DNA of 64,000 nucleotides from Rhynchosporium graminicola (Eukaryota; Ascomycota; Leotiomycetes; Helotiales; Ploettnerulaceae). Positions 50,311-62,469 of the stretch are shown in pieces. How positions within the stretch are numbered: the first letter of the stretch is position 1; each line of letters begins with the position of its first letter. The position numbers were made by a program, and so were the translations under genes. The notes beneath the pieces were generated by a model. The model saw only the letters and a program-made list of their open reading frames with translations, was not told the origin of the DNA and made no database searches. The stretch covers positions 1 to 64,000 of the forward strand of contig FJUW01000065.1 of the NCBI GenBank assembly GCA_900074885.1. Direction: 5' to 3'.

Positions 50311-51357
50311 TTTGCAACTACCGAAACACCCTCTCTACCCTGCTATGCAAAAGGCAGTCAAGGAAATCGGAGGCGTGATACACGGAGAGAAAATAGAGAT
50401 CAAAAGATAAACTTGTGAAGAATTTGATGTGCTCACTGCTCAAAACGAGCTCTTGAGGAAAATGAAGCAGATCTCGGATTCTGACTGGGCGAAAGAGAAG
50501 TCTCTCTTCGCTATCTGAAGGTAAATTCTCCATGCGGGTGCTCGAAGCTAGACTCTAAAACTTTACACAGAACACATTCCGCTGCAAGTCCTCATATACT
50601 CCTCAAGCACGATGGAGAAGCTAGATGATCCAGCAATATCTGTCGCATAAAATTGCGATACAGTAGTCTTATCGTTTGGAGCATTGTGCTTCAAGTACTA
50701 AATGCCATATTTCCTACTACCTACTTTCTCTCATGGTACATCGCAATGATATCGCGCTACATTACAAGGAGGACTGGAAGGTATCAGCATAAAGACGTTT
50801 TTTCAGATTTACTGGACTAATATAACTTTGTACAGTATACTTGAGGCCATAGTTCAAGCTGGAATCGAGTTCACTTACCATCCGCCGTCTTAATCCTGGT
50901 GCGCTTGCTCTTCTACTGTGCACCGATCCAATCAACTTCATCATCCTTTGCGGGGCTATTTGTAGACATTTCTTGAATCAAACACTTACTCCATCCAAAA
51001 TAAGAGTCACTCGAGCAAAGATAGACAAAACGCAGTGCTCCACTGCGCCTTCTATCGTATGTCATATACGTGATTCTATTACTTTCTCAACTACTCCTCA
51101 ACGTAGTCAGAACTGCAAATATCTGCAAGCACCATTTCTGTAAATATCTCGCTCGCATTTTGCCGTTCCGTCAATTCTAATCTTGAATATCTGTTTGAGC
51201 TTCTTTCTGTCTTTGTCGCATCTAGCGTTTATCTCATAACTCATCAGCACATCTTTAGGAAATCCCTTAATGAGCCCCCGTCTTGTCCTCCATAGCTCTC
51301 CGTCCTAAATCCTCTCCTAAAGAGTTTAGACAAGTTCTCACGCTTTTCCTCCACGCT
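50311..51357. other. Spacer between the MYND array and the annexin gene
   Basis: No gene recognised. Frames at 50,318-50,533 and 50,762-50,944 have no recognisable product. Confidence 0.5.
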
Positions 51358-53782
51358 CTACCGCCTCCCCACCTCCCTGACCTCATTTCCCATCCTCCTC
51401 ACACAAAGCTGCTCACAAAAAGCGCCCCACTCGCCCCTTGTTCCCTCTCTAACCGCAGCCTGCATATCCACCCCATATCTAGTCCGATATTCTTTCTTCA
51501 CAGCTTCCATATGAGGTCTGTCCCAATGATAGCGCACGAGACGTGAGATAAGCAGTTCGGTGCGGAGGCTGTCGGATTTAGAGAGTGAAAGAGCGTGGTG
51601 CACGAGTAGAGCATCGCGGACGGGTTTATTGATTACGCCGTTGAGGATGTGTGCTAGGAGTTCGCCCTGAAAAGACAAGTTAGCAAAATGAGACGTGGCA
51701 GGAGGGTAAAGATAACAAGGCAAAAGGACAGAAAAGACTCACTACGAGGTTCCCACTTTTCTTCAACATCTCCCTCGCGAAATTCGCCCTATACGTCCCC
51801 TCATACGCCCTCAACACCTCCCTCAAATGCGCATCACTCCTCACGCACACAATCCCAATAATCGCACTCTCGCCTCCCTTCTCACTCCTTACCGCTCTAT
51901 GCAACTCCCTAACATCATCCTCCAACAGCCCTCTATCCAACCCATGCCCCGGCCGTTCCTCCATCTTCCTTCCCTCAAGAACCAACAGCACAGCTTTCTT
52001 GAATTTATCCTCTTTAAGCTCAGTCCTCATGCACTTCGTCAAAGAATCCGAATACTTTTTATCCGCAAACCCGTCTTTGATCTCGCGGATCTCTCTATTC
52101 GTTCGACCCATCAGACTCTCAATCAATAACTCTCTCCTGCTTTTCTCGCCTTGGTACCAGAAATTCGCCCAATAAGCTTCGCTTTCCCACTTTCCCAATG
52201 CGCAGGCATAACATGCTTTCAGCAAGTTGGGATCTTCTTCTTTCAAGCGCAGTTTGATATGTTTCGCTATATTGACACCTTTCTTCTCAGAGCCAGTTTT
52301 GACGATTTTCTTGTACTCAACGCGGAGATCGAGAATTTGGTCATGTGTTAAGCCGGGTAAGATCTCGATTAATGGTAATGTGTCTGGGCCACGTTTCTCG
52401 CCCTTGAGTGCCTTTGCAAGGATGGTGGCTTCTTCAACGGGGTCGTGGAATCGTGCCGTGCGGCGAGACTTCTTGATTCCTGTGCGTCGATCGTCGTCTG
52501 ATGAGGAGGGTGAGAGGGGTTCGAACAGATTGATATCGCCATGAGCGTGAGAGGCTATCATGAGTGGAGATGGCATGGGAGAGATGGACTGGTATGTCCC
52601 GTGATAGGCTTCTAGCAAAGGACTTCCTGGCGCGGCTGCAAGACTCAATGCTGCCCCTCCTGTAAAGGCAGCTCCTCCATGATGCCCTGTTGAGACTGAG
52701 AGGGAATGCATGCGTGGCCCTAAAGAGGCTGGATTTGGAGAGGCGTCTCGTCGTCGGGATCCAGGTTCTACGGTCACAATCTTGCTTTGTGATGTTCGTG
52801 CTGGGTCGTTGAGGTATTGCGCTTCACTCCCATGTCTGGATCTTGAACCACTAGGGATCGAAACGCTAGATCCGTGTCTGTAGTCTTGATGAGGTGGACT
52901 TGCCGGTCGTCCATACCCACCAGAGCTGTTATACGAAGTCTCCGTTCTCTTACTATACGAGATCGTTTCTTCTGGCTTCGCATACTCCCACTGCTTTGGC
53001 TCCGCGTATTGTCTGCCTACTGGTGCCTCGGGATATGGATACTGAGGTGGAATTCCTCCTGGTGGTTGATACCCCGATGGAGAAGTTGGGCGAGCGTATT
53101 GACCTCCAGCAGTCGGCTGGAAGCCGGATGGCGAAGGAGGTTGAATGTATTGCGAAGCACCATGAGAAATGCCCGCCTGTGCAGCAATACTATGATGTCC
53201 AATCGAGGCATTAAAACTCGCACCTCTCTCCCTCCCACCACCTCTCTCCTCGTATCGTCTCGCATCATATTCTCCCCCTGGCTGTACATATTTCCTCGCA
53301 TCAACATCATATTTCGAGGGCGGCGCAACTGGAGCTCCGTACTCTCCCGTACCTCTGCCATCTACATAACCCTTGTCCGGATAATGATCTTTCTCCCTCC
53401 CTCCTCGCCCGCTCTCGTATCTCTTCGTCTCCCTCTCCTCTTCGAAAGCACCAGGTATAGCATAAGCCCCTCCAACAGCAGATCTAGACGGCGAAGAATC
53501 ACGATCTCGGTATTGGCCTACGGAACCATATGAGCTTCGAGGATCGCGTGGGTCACCTCTTGGTTCGGCCGTCACAACAGCTGGCCGGCCATCATATCCT
53601 CCGCCTCTCCCCTCCCCTTGGTATCCTCTAGACTCCTCATATCCTCTTGGTGGTGAAGGTGCTCTGGCAGGCTCAACTCGAGCATACTCGTCGACCCTGG
53701 AGCGGGATCTCTCGCGCTCATCCCTACGGCCTGGTGATTTTGAACGACCCCGCCTTCTGTCGTCGCGTGGATCGAGAGACAT
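51358..53782 (-). CDS. Long annexin-like protein with disordered N-terminus
   Basis: Exons 51,743-53,782 and 51,358-51,666 (76-nt GTGAGT...CAG phase-0 intron) give 782 residues. Residues 1-430 are low-complexity, rich in Arg, Ser, Pro, Gly and Tyr, with an RS-like start. The C-terminal 350 residues resemble the annexin core of fungal long annexins: LTHDQILDLRVEYKKI, a KHIKLRL segment, repeated helix patterns, and NLVGELLAHILNGVINKPVRDALL bridging the splice. The canonical calcium loop (GxGT with a distal acidic residue) is not evident; the first repeat has KRGPDT in its place. Such annexins are thought to act in membrane-related processes, with calcium-dependent lipid binding uncertain. The ATG is the first in frame. 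Confidence 0.88.
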
Positions 53783-54741
53783 GTTCTCGCCTGTCGTACA
53801 ATTACTCGACCGGAAATTCGTGTTTCCAGATACGTGTTACCGAAATGCAATTGAACGAGATGTGAAAATGAAGAAAATAAAGCAGAGAGAAAAGAACAGA
53901 GTACGTAAGGGAAGTAGAGCAGCGATCGCACGATCATCCACTCTGCTCAGCTCAGCTCAGCCGCAGCTGTCTGTTGGACGACTGGCTACATACAGGAAGG
54001 AGCTCTAGTGGGGGTGAGAATCAAGGGGCAGGGCTTGGCTTTGCATCCAGCGCATAACTTTACTTATATCCCCTGTCCCTGTTCCTGTCAATCACGCCGG
54101 TGAGAACTCGATCAGAATGGATGGATTGTCTTGGGGGCTACTTGTTCGAGCTGCAGCGAATAAAGAGAAGAGCTCGTATGAATAGCGTGCGTATCATACA
54201 ATATCACACAATATAATGGCACTTGCTAAATCGTATGTAACATGTATTTGATATATCACTTTCCCTGCCACGGTATCATTTCGAAGACCGAAGATGTATA
54301 CAAAGTGTCATCTAGTTTCAATTTAATTGAGCGGCAGCGGCAGCGGCGTCAAAAGCCAATTGCAACCTGTTTCATCAGCCTTATTGTACTACAGTATTTC
54401 TTGGCGCCAATGCCAATTGCCACACAGTAGGACGGCGACACCGAGTAGACCTCGAGAGTGCTTAGATACTTGGTGCTTCGTACGACTTCCAGTACACTTC
54501 ACTTCGCATGCACAACGAGTCATTTGTGGTGCAGCATCATTGTCTCACAGGCCTCGCATCAACCTCTCAGTATCATTAGCGTTTCCGTGAGTTGAAGCAT
54601 AGGCAACCCGGGCTCAATTAAGAAGTCATCTCTATCTTCCTCCCTTTCCCTGCTGACGTCCAATCTAAAAGCAATTGCGAGTGCAAAGCTCAGCTTGTCT
54701 ACCTCTGTAATTGACTACTTCTGTCGTTGCTGCTACCTGTT
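53783..54741. other. Spacer upstream of the annexin gene
   Basis: About 960 bases with no gene. It holds a short CTCAG repeat near 53,945-53,965 and a GGCAGC repeat near 54,330, and should contain the annexin promoter and the 3' flank of the oxidase gene. Confidence 0.5.
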
Positions 54742-57700
54742 CTAGACAACTTGGACGAATTGACCAACTCCTGGCACTCCGTCTACCAAAACATAAAGCA
54801 CATATGGGCCAGGAGGAGCCAAATTGCGACTCGGTGGGCCAGTAACATACAATGTCTGAACTGGTCCGCCTCGTGTGGATCTGACAATGTCGAGATTCAG
54901 CATTCTGTGACCCATATGCACCGAATGAGTGACGAATCCTCCGTGATAAAGTACAACCTTGACATTGTCTGAAGTATGTGGAGGAATGAGTGTGATGATC
55001 ATCTGGCTTCCATCAGCACGTACGGTCTTGCTCTCGATGACAATGTTCGTCGGTCTCTGGTTGGCTTTGTCGCCCTGGAGATAAGGAGGAACATAATTTT
55101 CGACTCGCCATTCCGTTACGTACGGATGTGCGGCATCTGGTTGAAGAATGGGCATCTCAACGGGATTTGAGCCGGCAACCATGACTGTCCCGTCGAGAAG
55201 CAAGAGGCAGACCGAGTGGTACAATCTTGGAACGTCGGAGCGAGCGAGGGTGCTGAATCGTTGACCAACTGGCTTGGCTGGATCATACAAGAGGGCCTCT
55301 GTCGCAGGTGCATCCATCAGACCAAAACCTTGAGCTCCTCGGCTTCCGCCATTCATCCAAATGACCGTACCATCTGGAAGAAGCGTTCCTTCTACCATAC
55401 CACGTCCTTCTGGCATGTAATCCATTTCCCATTGAGCGTTAGCAGTGAGAGGTTGAATCCGACCGCAGCTGGGGTCTGTTGGACTGGTAAGATCCTGATA
55501 TGCACCACCGCCGCAGATGACGATATCTGGAGCCCAGTTGTTCTTGCTAGAAAGCGGTAGAAGAACGCTGCCTCCGGTATTTGGATATGTGCGATAATCG
55601 CCTGGAAGGTCGGGTAAGTCTTTGGCCACGGTGTTCGATCCAACGTTGAAGACCTGCGACGCCTTCGAGGTGAACAGGAAAAGTGTTCCGTCGCTGAGAA
55701 GGTGTACAAATGGATACATGTAGTATGGCTGATTCTTCTTCAGGATTCCCAGCTCGACATTAGTTCCTCGTGTACTGCCATCGGGATTGAGAATCTCATA
55801 GGTTGGGTTATTGTTGGCTGTGACTGTTGGGTCGAGTCCATTCAGACTTCCAGATGCAACGAAGACCGTCCCATCAGGCATAGTCTGTGCAGTCGCATAC
55901 CAACGAGCACTTGCGAGCTTATTACCAGGCTCACTCCAGCTCTTCCCATTTTGTCCTGCATCTATCGATGACCGGCCAATGTAGCGGATGGCATTCAGAC
56001 CATTCCCGATATTGGAATCGATGAAGGGCAGATCTGCATTACCACCAACAGATATCATTCGGCCATCAGCAAGGAAAGTTCCTCCAGAACAGAAAGCGTT
56101 GGTAGAATATTCGAGAGGCACAGCAGTATTGGCGACTGGGTCATACTCTGCTGACATCGCATAATGTCCATCTACCAATCTCAACTGAGTATAATTCTCC
56201 ACCTTGTCCAGGAAGATCACACGCCCGTTGGGCATGAGGCCAGCGTGCATTGCAGGAACGCCGGCTTGACCGACGACACGGAAAGTGCCTCCATTAGGAG
56301 CAGCTGGTGCAGGACGTGGTCCAGCGACCGGAACAGCAGGACTACTCAAGCAATTGCCTGACTGGCATCCAGCACCGCAATGTGCACTTGTCTTCCCACT
56401 GCGATCTGTTAGTTGGGAAAACTTTGCGGGGGGACACGTACTTACCAAAATCCATACATAGAGCAGCAATTCCCATTGACCCAATTCCCGCAGACGGTGT
56501 TGCCCTTAGAGCCACCACATGTGCCGTCTGTTGTGACTCGAGCAGTTGCAGTTGCTTCGGCGGCCATGGAAGTCTTGACCTGTCCGATCACAGGCTCGCC
56601 GGATGTACTACTTTGTGTAGTCAGTGAAGTAGGTACAATTGGTGCCGCTGGGTTTCCATCTCTGCATCCGTTCTGGCAACCATTGGAAACAAGGCAGTGT
56701 CCATCAGTCTTGCCGCAGAATCTACGTAAATTATCGTCAGCACTCGATCTCCATCACTTCTAGATTGACATGCCCATATTGAGAGCAACAGCCACCATAC
56801 GGGCCCTGAGGTTCACAAGTAGATCCTCCAAATTTATATCCACACTGTCCATCGCTTCGAGGAGCAGCTCCTGTTGGAGATGGATTTGATTGTGTCGTCG
56901 GCGGCTTAGGTGTATTGTCCGTACAGCCATTTTGGCAGTTGTTTGAAACTAGGCAATGGTCGGGGGTGGAGCCACAAAATCTTGATTAAAAATGGTCAGG
57001 TAACTGGCAGGTATATATAACATATAGAGAACAGAATGAATCGAGAGTTATCTTGAACACCTACCCGTACTGAGAGCAACAACCTCCAAACGCCCCCTTC
57101 GGATCACAGATTGCGCCGCCAACTTTCTGTAATGGTAGCGTCAGCACTGCATATTCTAAGGAGATAAAACAACTTACAGAACCACATTGTCCGTCAGATC
57201 TTGGTCCCGAACCAAAACCTGTTGGAGGAGCAGTACAACCAAATAGACAGCCAGCACCGCAATGACTATGCAAGTCAGCTTTTTTCCAAAATCGTTGCTC
57301 CGATATGGCTCACCCAATGGTATTTCCACAAGAGCCGTATTGCTGTTCTCGTCAACCATGACCTTCCCACGATGAAAGACCACCTACCGAGCAGCATACG
57401 CCAGTATACACCTTGCTGTTTGGATCACAGACCGTATTTCCGTGTGCAGGACCGCAGAAGCCATCCTTTGAGTAGGGAGCATCTCGGGGTTGCACGCCAT
57501 GAACCTCAGGGCGGAATGACAAGTAATGGGCAGGATTTCGATGGTCTCGAGGAATACACCTGATATCATAGTCAGTTTCTGCGATCACTTGAGATTGAAA
57601 AAACCTACTCTCCAGCCGTGGTACAATATTGACCGCGTAAACAGCCATGGTATACACGTGGATCGGTGAGATTGCAGGTCAAAGGAACATGCGTGAAGAT

Positions 57701-57754
57701 GATGTTGGAGGAGACCGAGACCGCGAGGCCAAGAAAGACCATTGATGCCTTCAT
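54742..57754 (-). CDS. Glyoxal oxidase (AA5_1-type copper radical oxidase) with four CBM18 modules
   Basis: The eight exons on the minus strand are 57,609-57,754, 57,388-57,559, 57,314-57,342, 57,178-57,265, 57,065-57,126, 56,774-56,980, 56,446-56,721 and 54,742-56,398. They sum to 2,637 nt in one open frame of 878 residues. A signal peptide starts at MKASMVFLGLAVSVSS. Four chitin-binding CBM18 modules follow, each with the CCSxYG...CG pattern. The catalytic part begins near residue 365. Cys430 (FCSGG) and Tyr494 (RWYAT) fit the thioether-linked pair, and Tyr720-His721 (RLYHS) and His818 (THSVH) fit the copper ligands of glyoxal oxidase. The DUF1929-like C-terminus is complete. The enzyme class oxidises aldehydes and makes hydrogen peroxide; chitin binding suggests it works at the fungal or arthropod wall. 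One intron (56,722-56,773) has a GC donor. Confidence 0.9.
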
Positions 57755-59168
57755 ACTGTTCGAAGCTGTATCAAGTCACTGAATGCCCACGACAAATTCA
57801 TGTATATGTTGTTGTGCTATATGTGCTGAGTCAAGCCCTTCAATTCTGCGTTGCTAGGTGGCACATGGTAGGTCGCTCGGCGAGATGGGAGGCTGCATGA
57901 GAGCCGTTTTTAGCATGGTAATTGTGGAACAGGACTAACTTACGGTGAGGGTATTGAGCCTGTCTGATTGGAAGGGAAATAGGTCCGGAAGAGGAATGTA
58001 GAGGAATGTAGAGAAGAAGAGAGCCTTTAACGAAACGAGTGTATAGAGGTGATTGATGTAGAGGGCGATCGCAAGACCTAGATAGGACGGTCGGTCTTGC
58101 GAGGAAGAAAAGATGAAAGGTGAAGTGAGGAATACGAAAATGCGGAATCGAGGGTGAGGATGAGGAGAGGAGAAGAGGAAAGACAAGCGAAGGAATTTGA
58201 TGCCAGCGAGAGGAGTTTGCTTCAAATCTCGAAATGAGCTACAAACGGAAGGAACAGGTTGAGCGACACCCGATGGAAACGAGTCCAGTGGAGGGCCCCA
58301 TCACACCGCAACAGTCTCCGTGAAGCACTTGGCATTACATGTTTGTATGATTTGAATCAATTCTTTCCAGCAATAGGATCTGTGCCTAACTATATCTGAT
58401 ATTCGATTCCTTGCGTTCGTTGGCAAAACTATTTTTGGCAGATGTACTATAGTACCAATTAGGCACGACTGGGAGTCTACAGATGTAGCCGAATCTTACC
58501 ATCTGCAGAAAGTCAAACAAAGAAAAGTAGAGAAATCTGCTAATCTGCAAATATGACACATATTGTCCTGCAGGCTCTGCATGACGAAAGCATATAACGT
58601 GTCAATGAGTTTGGTGATCAGTCAATAGTGTTGATCTCGCGCAGCTGCAGAAGGGGTTGCACCTGATTCAATTTTGGCATCAATCCTCGTGCCTTTTATC
58701 TGACGGCAGAAGCCTTGTGTAGCCAGTGCCTACATCAGATCTCCTACTCATGACATTCGAAGCATGGTTTCGACCTTTTATTGAAAAAGGCGGCGGTCCG
58801 TACAAGCCTCCCTGAGCCCGCATCAAGCCTCGTGGCTGTTGAGGCCTGTTTCAAGAGAGACAGTCCATTGGCAATGCGATTACGAACGTTGCGTCGATGG
58901 ATGATGCTTTCGATGCTTTCGATGCTCAGTGAGGTAGTACTTCACTCGATGGTATCGAGAGAATGGGAATGACCTGATGATCTCTGATCCGTCGCATGAA
59001 AGACCAGAGCTCATGACTGCGCTCGATGGGAAGAAAAGAGCTCACTCTACTCCTGCTTTCCCTACAGCCTACCCTCCCTAGTCGCTCGTCTTCCTCGATC
59101 ATCGTTTTCCACCTGTGGTATAGCTACGGTGATACTGGAGTCCGCTGTTGTCCGTTCTTGCAAGCCTT
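57755..59168. other. Spacer upstream of the oxidase gene
   Basis: No gene supported. Purine-rich sequence (GAGGAATGTAGA repeated near 57,995-58,015, then GAGGA-rich to 58,200) makes misleading minus-strand frames. The oxidase promoter should lie just beyond 57,755. Confidence 0.5.
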
Positions 59169-60005
59169 TCACCAGCTCAAATCCTTCTTCGTAACCCCCA
59201 GAGCCTTTGCCATACCCTCTGCAACAGGTTCGCTCTCCAGCTCTCCCTTCCTGGCATCTCGTTCATGTGCTCCCTTTCCACCCGATTCATCCACCTCCTC
59301 TCGCCCATCTTCTCCATCCATAATCCCCAGATCCAACCCCCATCTCCTAACCTCACCCTCCACAACACCATGCCACTTCTTTACCAAGGGATGCGCAGCC
59401 GCTACATCCGGGAAAAGCACCTCTCCCTGCCCATCCCCAACCTCAAACTTCCAAATTCCATCCTCTCCCCAAAAATCCTTTCCAAAAACACTGACCGTAT
59501 CCAACTCCCTTCTCGCCCCCTCAAGCAACTTCCCCACCCTTTCCCTCTGCTCTGAGAATCCCTCCCCATCTCCATCCAAGCCCCTCCGCACGCCCTCTAA
59601 AACCCCTAGAATCCATCCAATCTTCAACCCCAATACCGCACCAAGCCCATACCCCTCGTCGAAGCCCGCTTGTACACTCTCCCCCTTCCCCTCGGTGACG
59701 CCATCTCTATAACCTTCAGTTCCGTGTTTCTCGCGGAGGCGCGGTATGTCTGATGGCTCGAGATTGCCCGAGCGTATGCCTTCGTCGTGGTGGTGGTGCG
59801 AGGGCGAGGATGGTGCGGAGCCAAAGACATCGTCGAAATCGTCGTTTGCATAGGAGGCAGCCGGTTCGTTTGCAATTGGTATTGGACTTGAGGGTGTAAG
59901 TATCCCGACAGAGCGGGAATTGTCGTGTTGTATCATATTCAAAGTCGTGACGTTAGAGCTGAATAGATTGTTATTCTTGATGTTTTGAGAAAAAAGTACC
60001 ACCAT
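59169..60005 (-). CDS. YAE1: YAE1-domain protein (iron-sulfur protein maturation adaptor)
   Basis: A single exon, 278 codons from the first ATG at 60,005. An ATG at 59,936 (MIQHDNSRSVG) would give 255 residues and is the likelier start, because the first 23 residues are atypical (SQNIKNNNLFSS). Residues about 95-145 carry the YAE1 glycine pattern: GYRDGVTEGKGESVQAGF, then EGYGLGAVLGLKIGWILGVL, a series of G-x3 steps. An acidic, His-rich linker precedes it. In yeast, Yae1 with Lto1 recruits the cytosolic iron-sulfur targeting complex to the ABC protein Rli1. The same role is inferred from the domain. The C-terminal 90 residues are charged and less conserved in type. Confidence 0.85.
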   Translation of the reverse strand: MVVLFSQNIKNNNLFSSNVTTLNMIQHDNSRSVGILTPSSPIPIANEPAASYANDDFDDVFGSAPSSPSHHHHDEGIRSGNLEPSDIPRLREKHGTEGYRDGVTEGKGESVQAGFDEGYGLGAVLGLKIGWILGVLEGVRRGLDGDGEGFSEQRERVGKLLEGARRELDTVSVFGKDFWGEDGIWKFEVGDGQGEVLFPDVAAAHPLVKKWHGVVEGEVRRWGLDLGIMDGEDGREEVDESGGKGAHERDARKGELESEPVAEGMAKALGVTKKDLSW

Positions 60006-62117
60006 TCATGCCCCGCTTTTGCCAAGCCTTGCAATTGAAGCTCCCCCTGCTCAACCCAAATATCTTGCTCTCCCTTGCACTTTCACCTTCTCTTTCAAGG
60101 CTTTTCTACGGAAAGCCACAGGTATGGATGTCTTAAGCAACAAACGGCTCTAAGAATTCAAATAAGAACAGATATTGACAAATACCCTCGAAGTCCTTTG
60201 TGGCTTACCTGGTTCGAATATCAAAGCACCTTTGAAGTAGTGGTTAACTTGTCTGCTTCCCATTCTAGTCTTCACGGGCTGAGTAACAAGCAGGATACGC
60301 CGATTCGACTTCGGCAAGGTGCAGCAACTTTTTGGAGCTTCCTCTCGAGAAAATAAGGCCTGTAGGCCTTCATTTTGAAGTTTTTCTTTCTAGATTTTTG
60401 AACCTACCGTTTGAATGCAAAGCTTTGTTTGTTTCTCTTTCAAGGCGTGGTTTAAGCGAGCTATCCGTTTGTTTGTTTTTCTTTCATGCGCTGTCCATCT
60501 GCTTATACTTACTCCACAAGCTGGAATCTGCTCATTAATCATGATTGAAAAAAGGTGCTTGCTAAATAAATATATATGTCAAGCAAACCGGGCATGACAT
60601 ATTCAAAGGTAGTAAGTCATAAGATGTAAGTACATCTGAGCAAACGGACTCTGAATTGTTTTACAATTTCATTTTTTTTTGAGCTGTAGACAGAATATAT
60701 AGAGTTTCTTCCATACACGGGGTTTCTATGATCTCCTACCTGAAGCGGCTCTCAATGAATGTGATAGCTTAGATTCAGTCGAATGTATCGAAGCATTTGC
60801 TATTCATATATGAGTATACTAGTAGACTTTCGGTAGGCTGCGGCATGGGTTCTGGGATTTTTCGAAAAACCTTCGGATCGTGACTGGCTCGATATTTTTC
60901 TGGAGTACACGATGAGAGCTAGCATTATTTTGGAATAAGGGCGTCGCGAATATCGGTGACCCCTTCATCGATCTCAAAGCAGATTGGTATTGGTGGAGGC
61001 GCGCAAGTAAGTCCGCTTGGCCGTATGGGAAACGTCAGAAATATGAATCGTAAATTCAGAAGTGGTTATTGTCAGCGTCTGAATTGTATGTGCTTAGGAA
61101 CTTGAGACACGTGCTAGGATGTAGGGAACGCCAGAATAAACACAACAAATAATATATATATATCCCTCGAGATAGCTTATGAGCGCGAGAGATGATGAAC
61201 GTCAGTACGTTGGAGGCCATGTGGGAATAATTCTACCTCTGTAATAAGAGTCGCAATTCATATATGGCACGTTTTCTCGCATTTTTAAGATGAACTTGTG
61301 CGCGTCAGGAATCGGTATTCTGTAGTAGCGTCAATTATTCTCATTGTAGTGGCTGATTCGACGAGACTTTAGGCGTGGAATGCGTGTTGACACAAAACTT
61401 GGGGCAGAAATCAAAGTAAAATTGTCGCGATTGAAGAGTCGGGGAGAAGCACGTAACGCAGCGACTTAGAGTGGGGAAACATAAGCGAGACGCCTTCACT
61501 TAATCTGGCAGTATAGCAACAATACGGCATGATGGAGCAGAATAATTTAGCAAGGGACTTACGGCTCCACTTTACGTCTTCAACACCTTCGATAATAAAT
61601 CCAAGATCGATTGGCGCAACCCTGAAGCCAATTGAGACTCCTAATTAAGGATCAATCCTTTCTACACGCTATTTTCTACCTACTGAGCTGCTACCGAGTC
61701 CCGTCTTCCAGACGCTGACTTCAACGCATGATTTCAATTGACAGCATAACACGTTCACCAAATAGACCGTAAAAGAGGATCAGAGAGTCTCTTCTTTCCT
61801 CAAATTTGACAAACGTGTCTAGAATCGGGCCCTGACTGGTAAGGCAATAGAAATCGGCGCCGCAATGGTCGATCCATCTCACTCGCGACGAAATAAGCTC
61901 AAGGTTTCATCGCTGTACTAGGTAGACTAACTATCCACCAACATTTTTTCTAGTACTACTTACTTCCCTCGTATTTCAGATATTCTCCTACTATCAAATT
62001 ATGCCAAATCCTCATCACTCTCCAGAGAGCACTTTATTTGCCACGTCCATACTCTTGCAAAGAAACACCTCATGGCAACATTGGCAACTAGAGCTCTTTT
62101 TATCATGAGAAAATCTC
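60006..62117. other. Spacer without recognised genes
   Basis: Short frames at 60,075-60,600 carry no recognisable protein. A TA-dinucleotide tract lies near 61,150-61,162. I see no tRNA-like fold. Confidence 0.5.
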
Positions 62118-62367
62118 TAGCGGCGGTAGAAGTCAGGGAGTTGACTTTGGCTCGATGTCTCGTCGTTGCCGTCATCCTGCCAGAGAACAGTCTTCATATT
62201 TTGAGGCCAATCATCCGGCTTTACACCTGGTACTACTTGAAAGTATCCCTTGGTGTGGTAGTAAGAATATCTCAACAACTTGAGAGTACTTCCGTTTCGG
62301 CTTGAAATTGAGAATTGGTTTCTTTTTTGCAGGCTGGTTCTTTTTCCCTCATTGATTATGTTATTTT
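62118..62367 (-). other. Exon-like open frame of unknown product
   Basis: The minus strand is open for about 80 codons without an ATG and reads SRNGSTLKLLRYSYYHTKGY, then VVPGVKPDDWPQNMKTVLWQ, ending DFYRR at a TAG (62,118-62,120). The composition looks like a real protein end rather than chance. I do not recognise it. It lies just beyond the stop of the HET-type gene, so it may be the last exon of a separate dead gene. Confidence 0.3.
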
Positions 62368-62469
62368 GCGACTAAGTAAGTGCACACTTAATCTGAACTT
62401 CTGTAAAATTCGAATTTTCTGCAATGAGATCGCTTGAGCCTTGCAAAAATAAAGTTGTATCGAAGCTAA

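Noticed and set aside
52874..53533. Long plus-strand frames opposite the annexin N-terminus
   Set aside because: They are shadows of the low-complexity Arg/Pro/Gly-rich exon; the annexin frame joins correctly across its intron.
59026..59712. A 228-codon plus-strand frame rich in Ser and Pro
   Set aside because: It is the mirror of the YAE1-domain gene, which has a recognisable glycine pattern on the minus strand.
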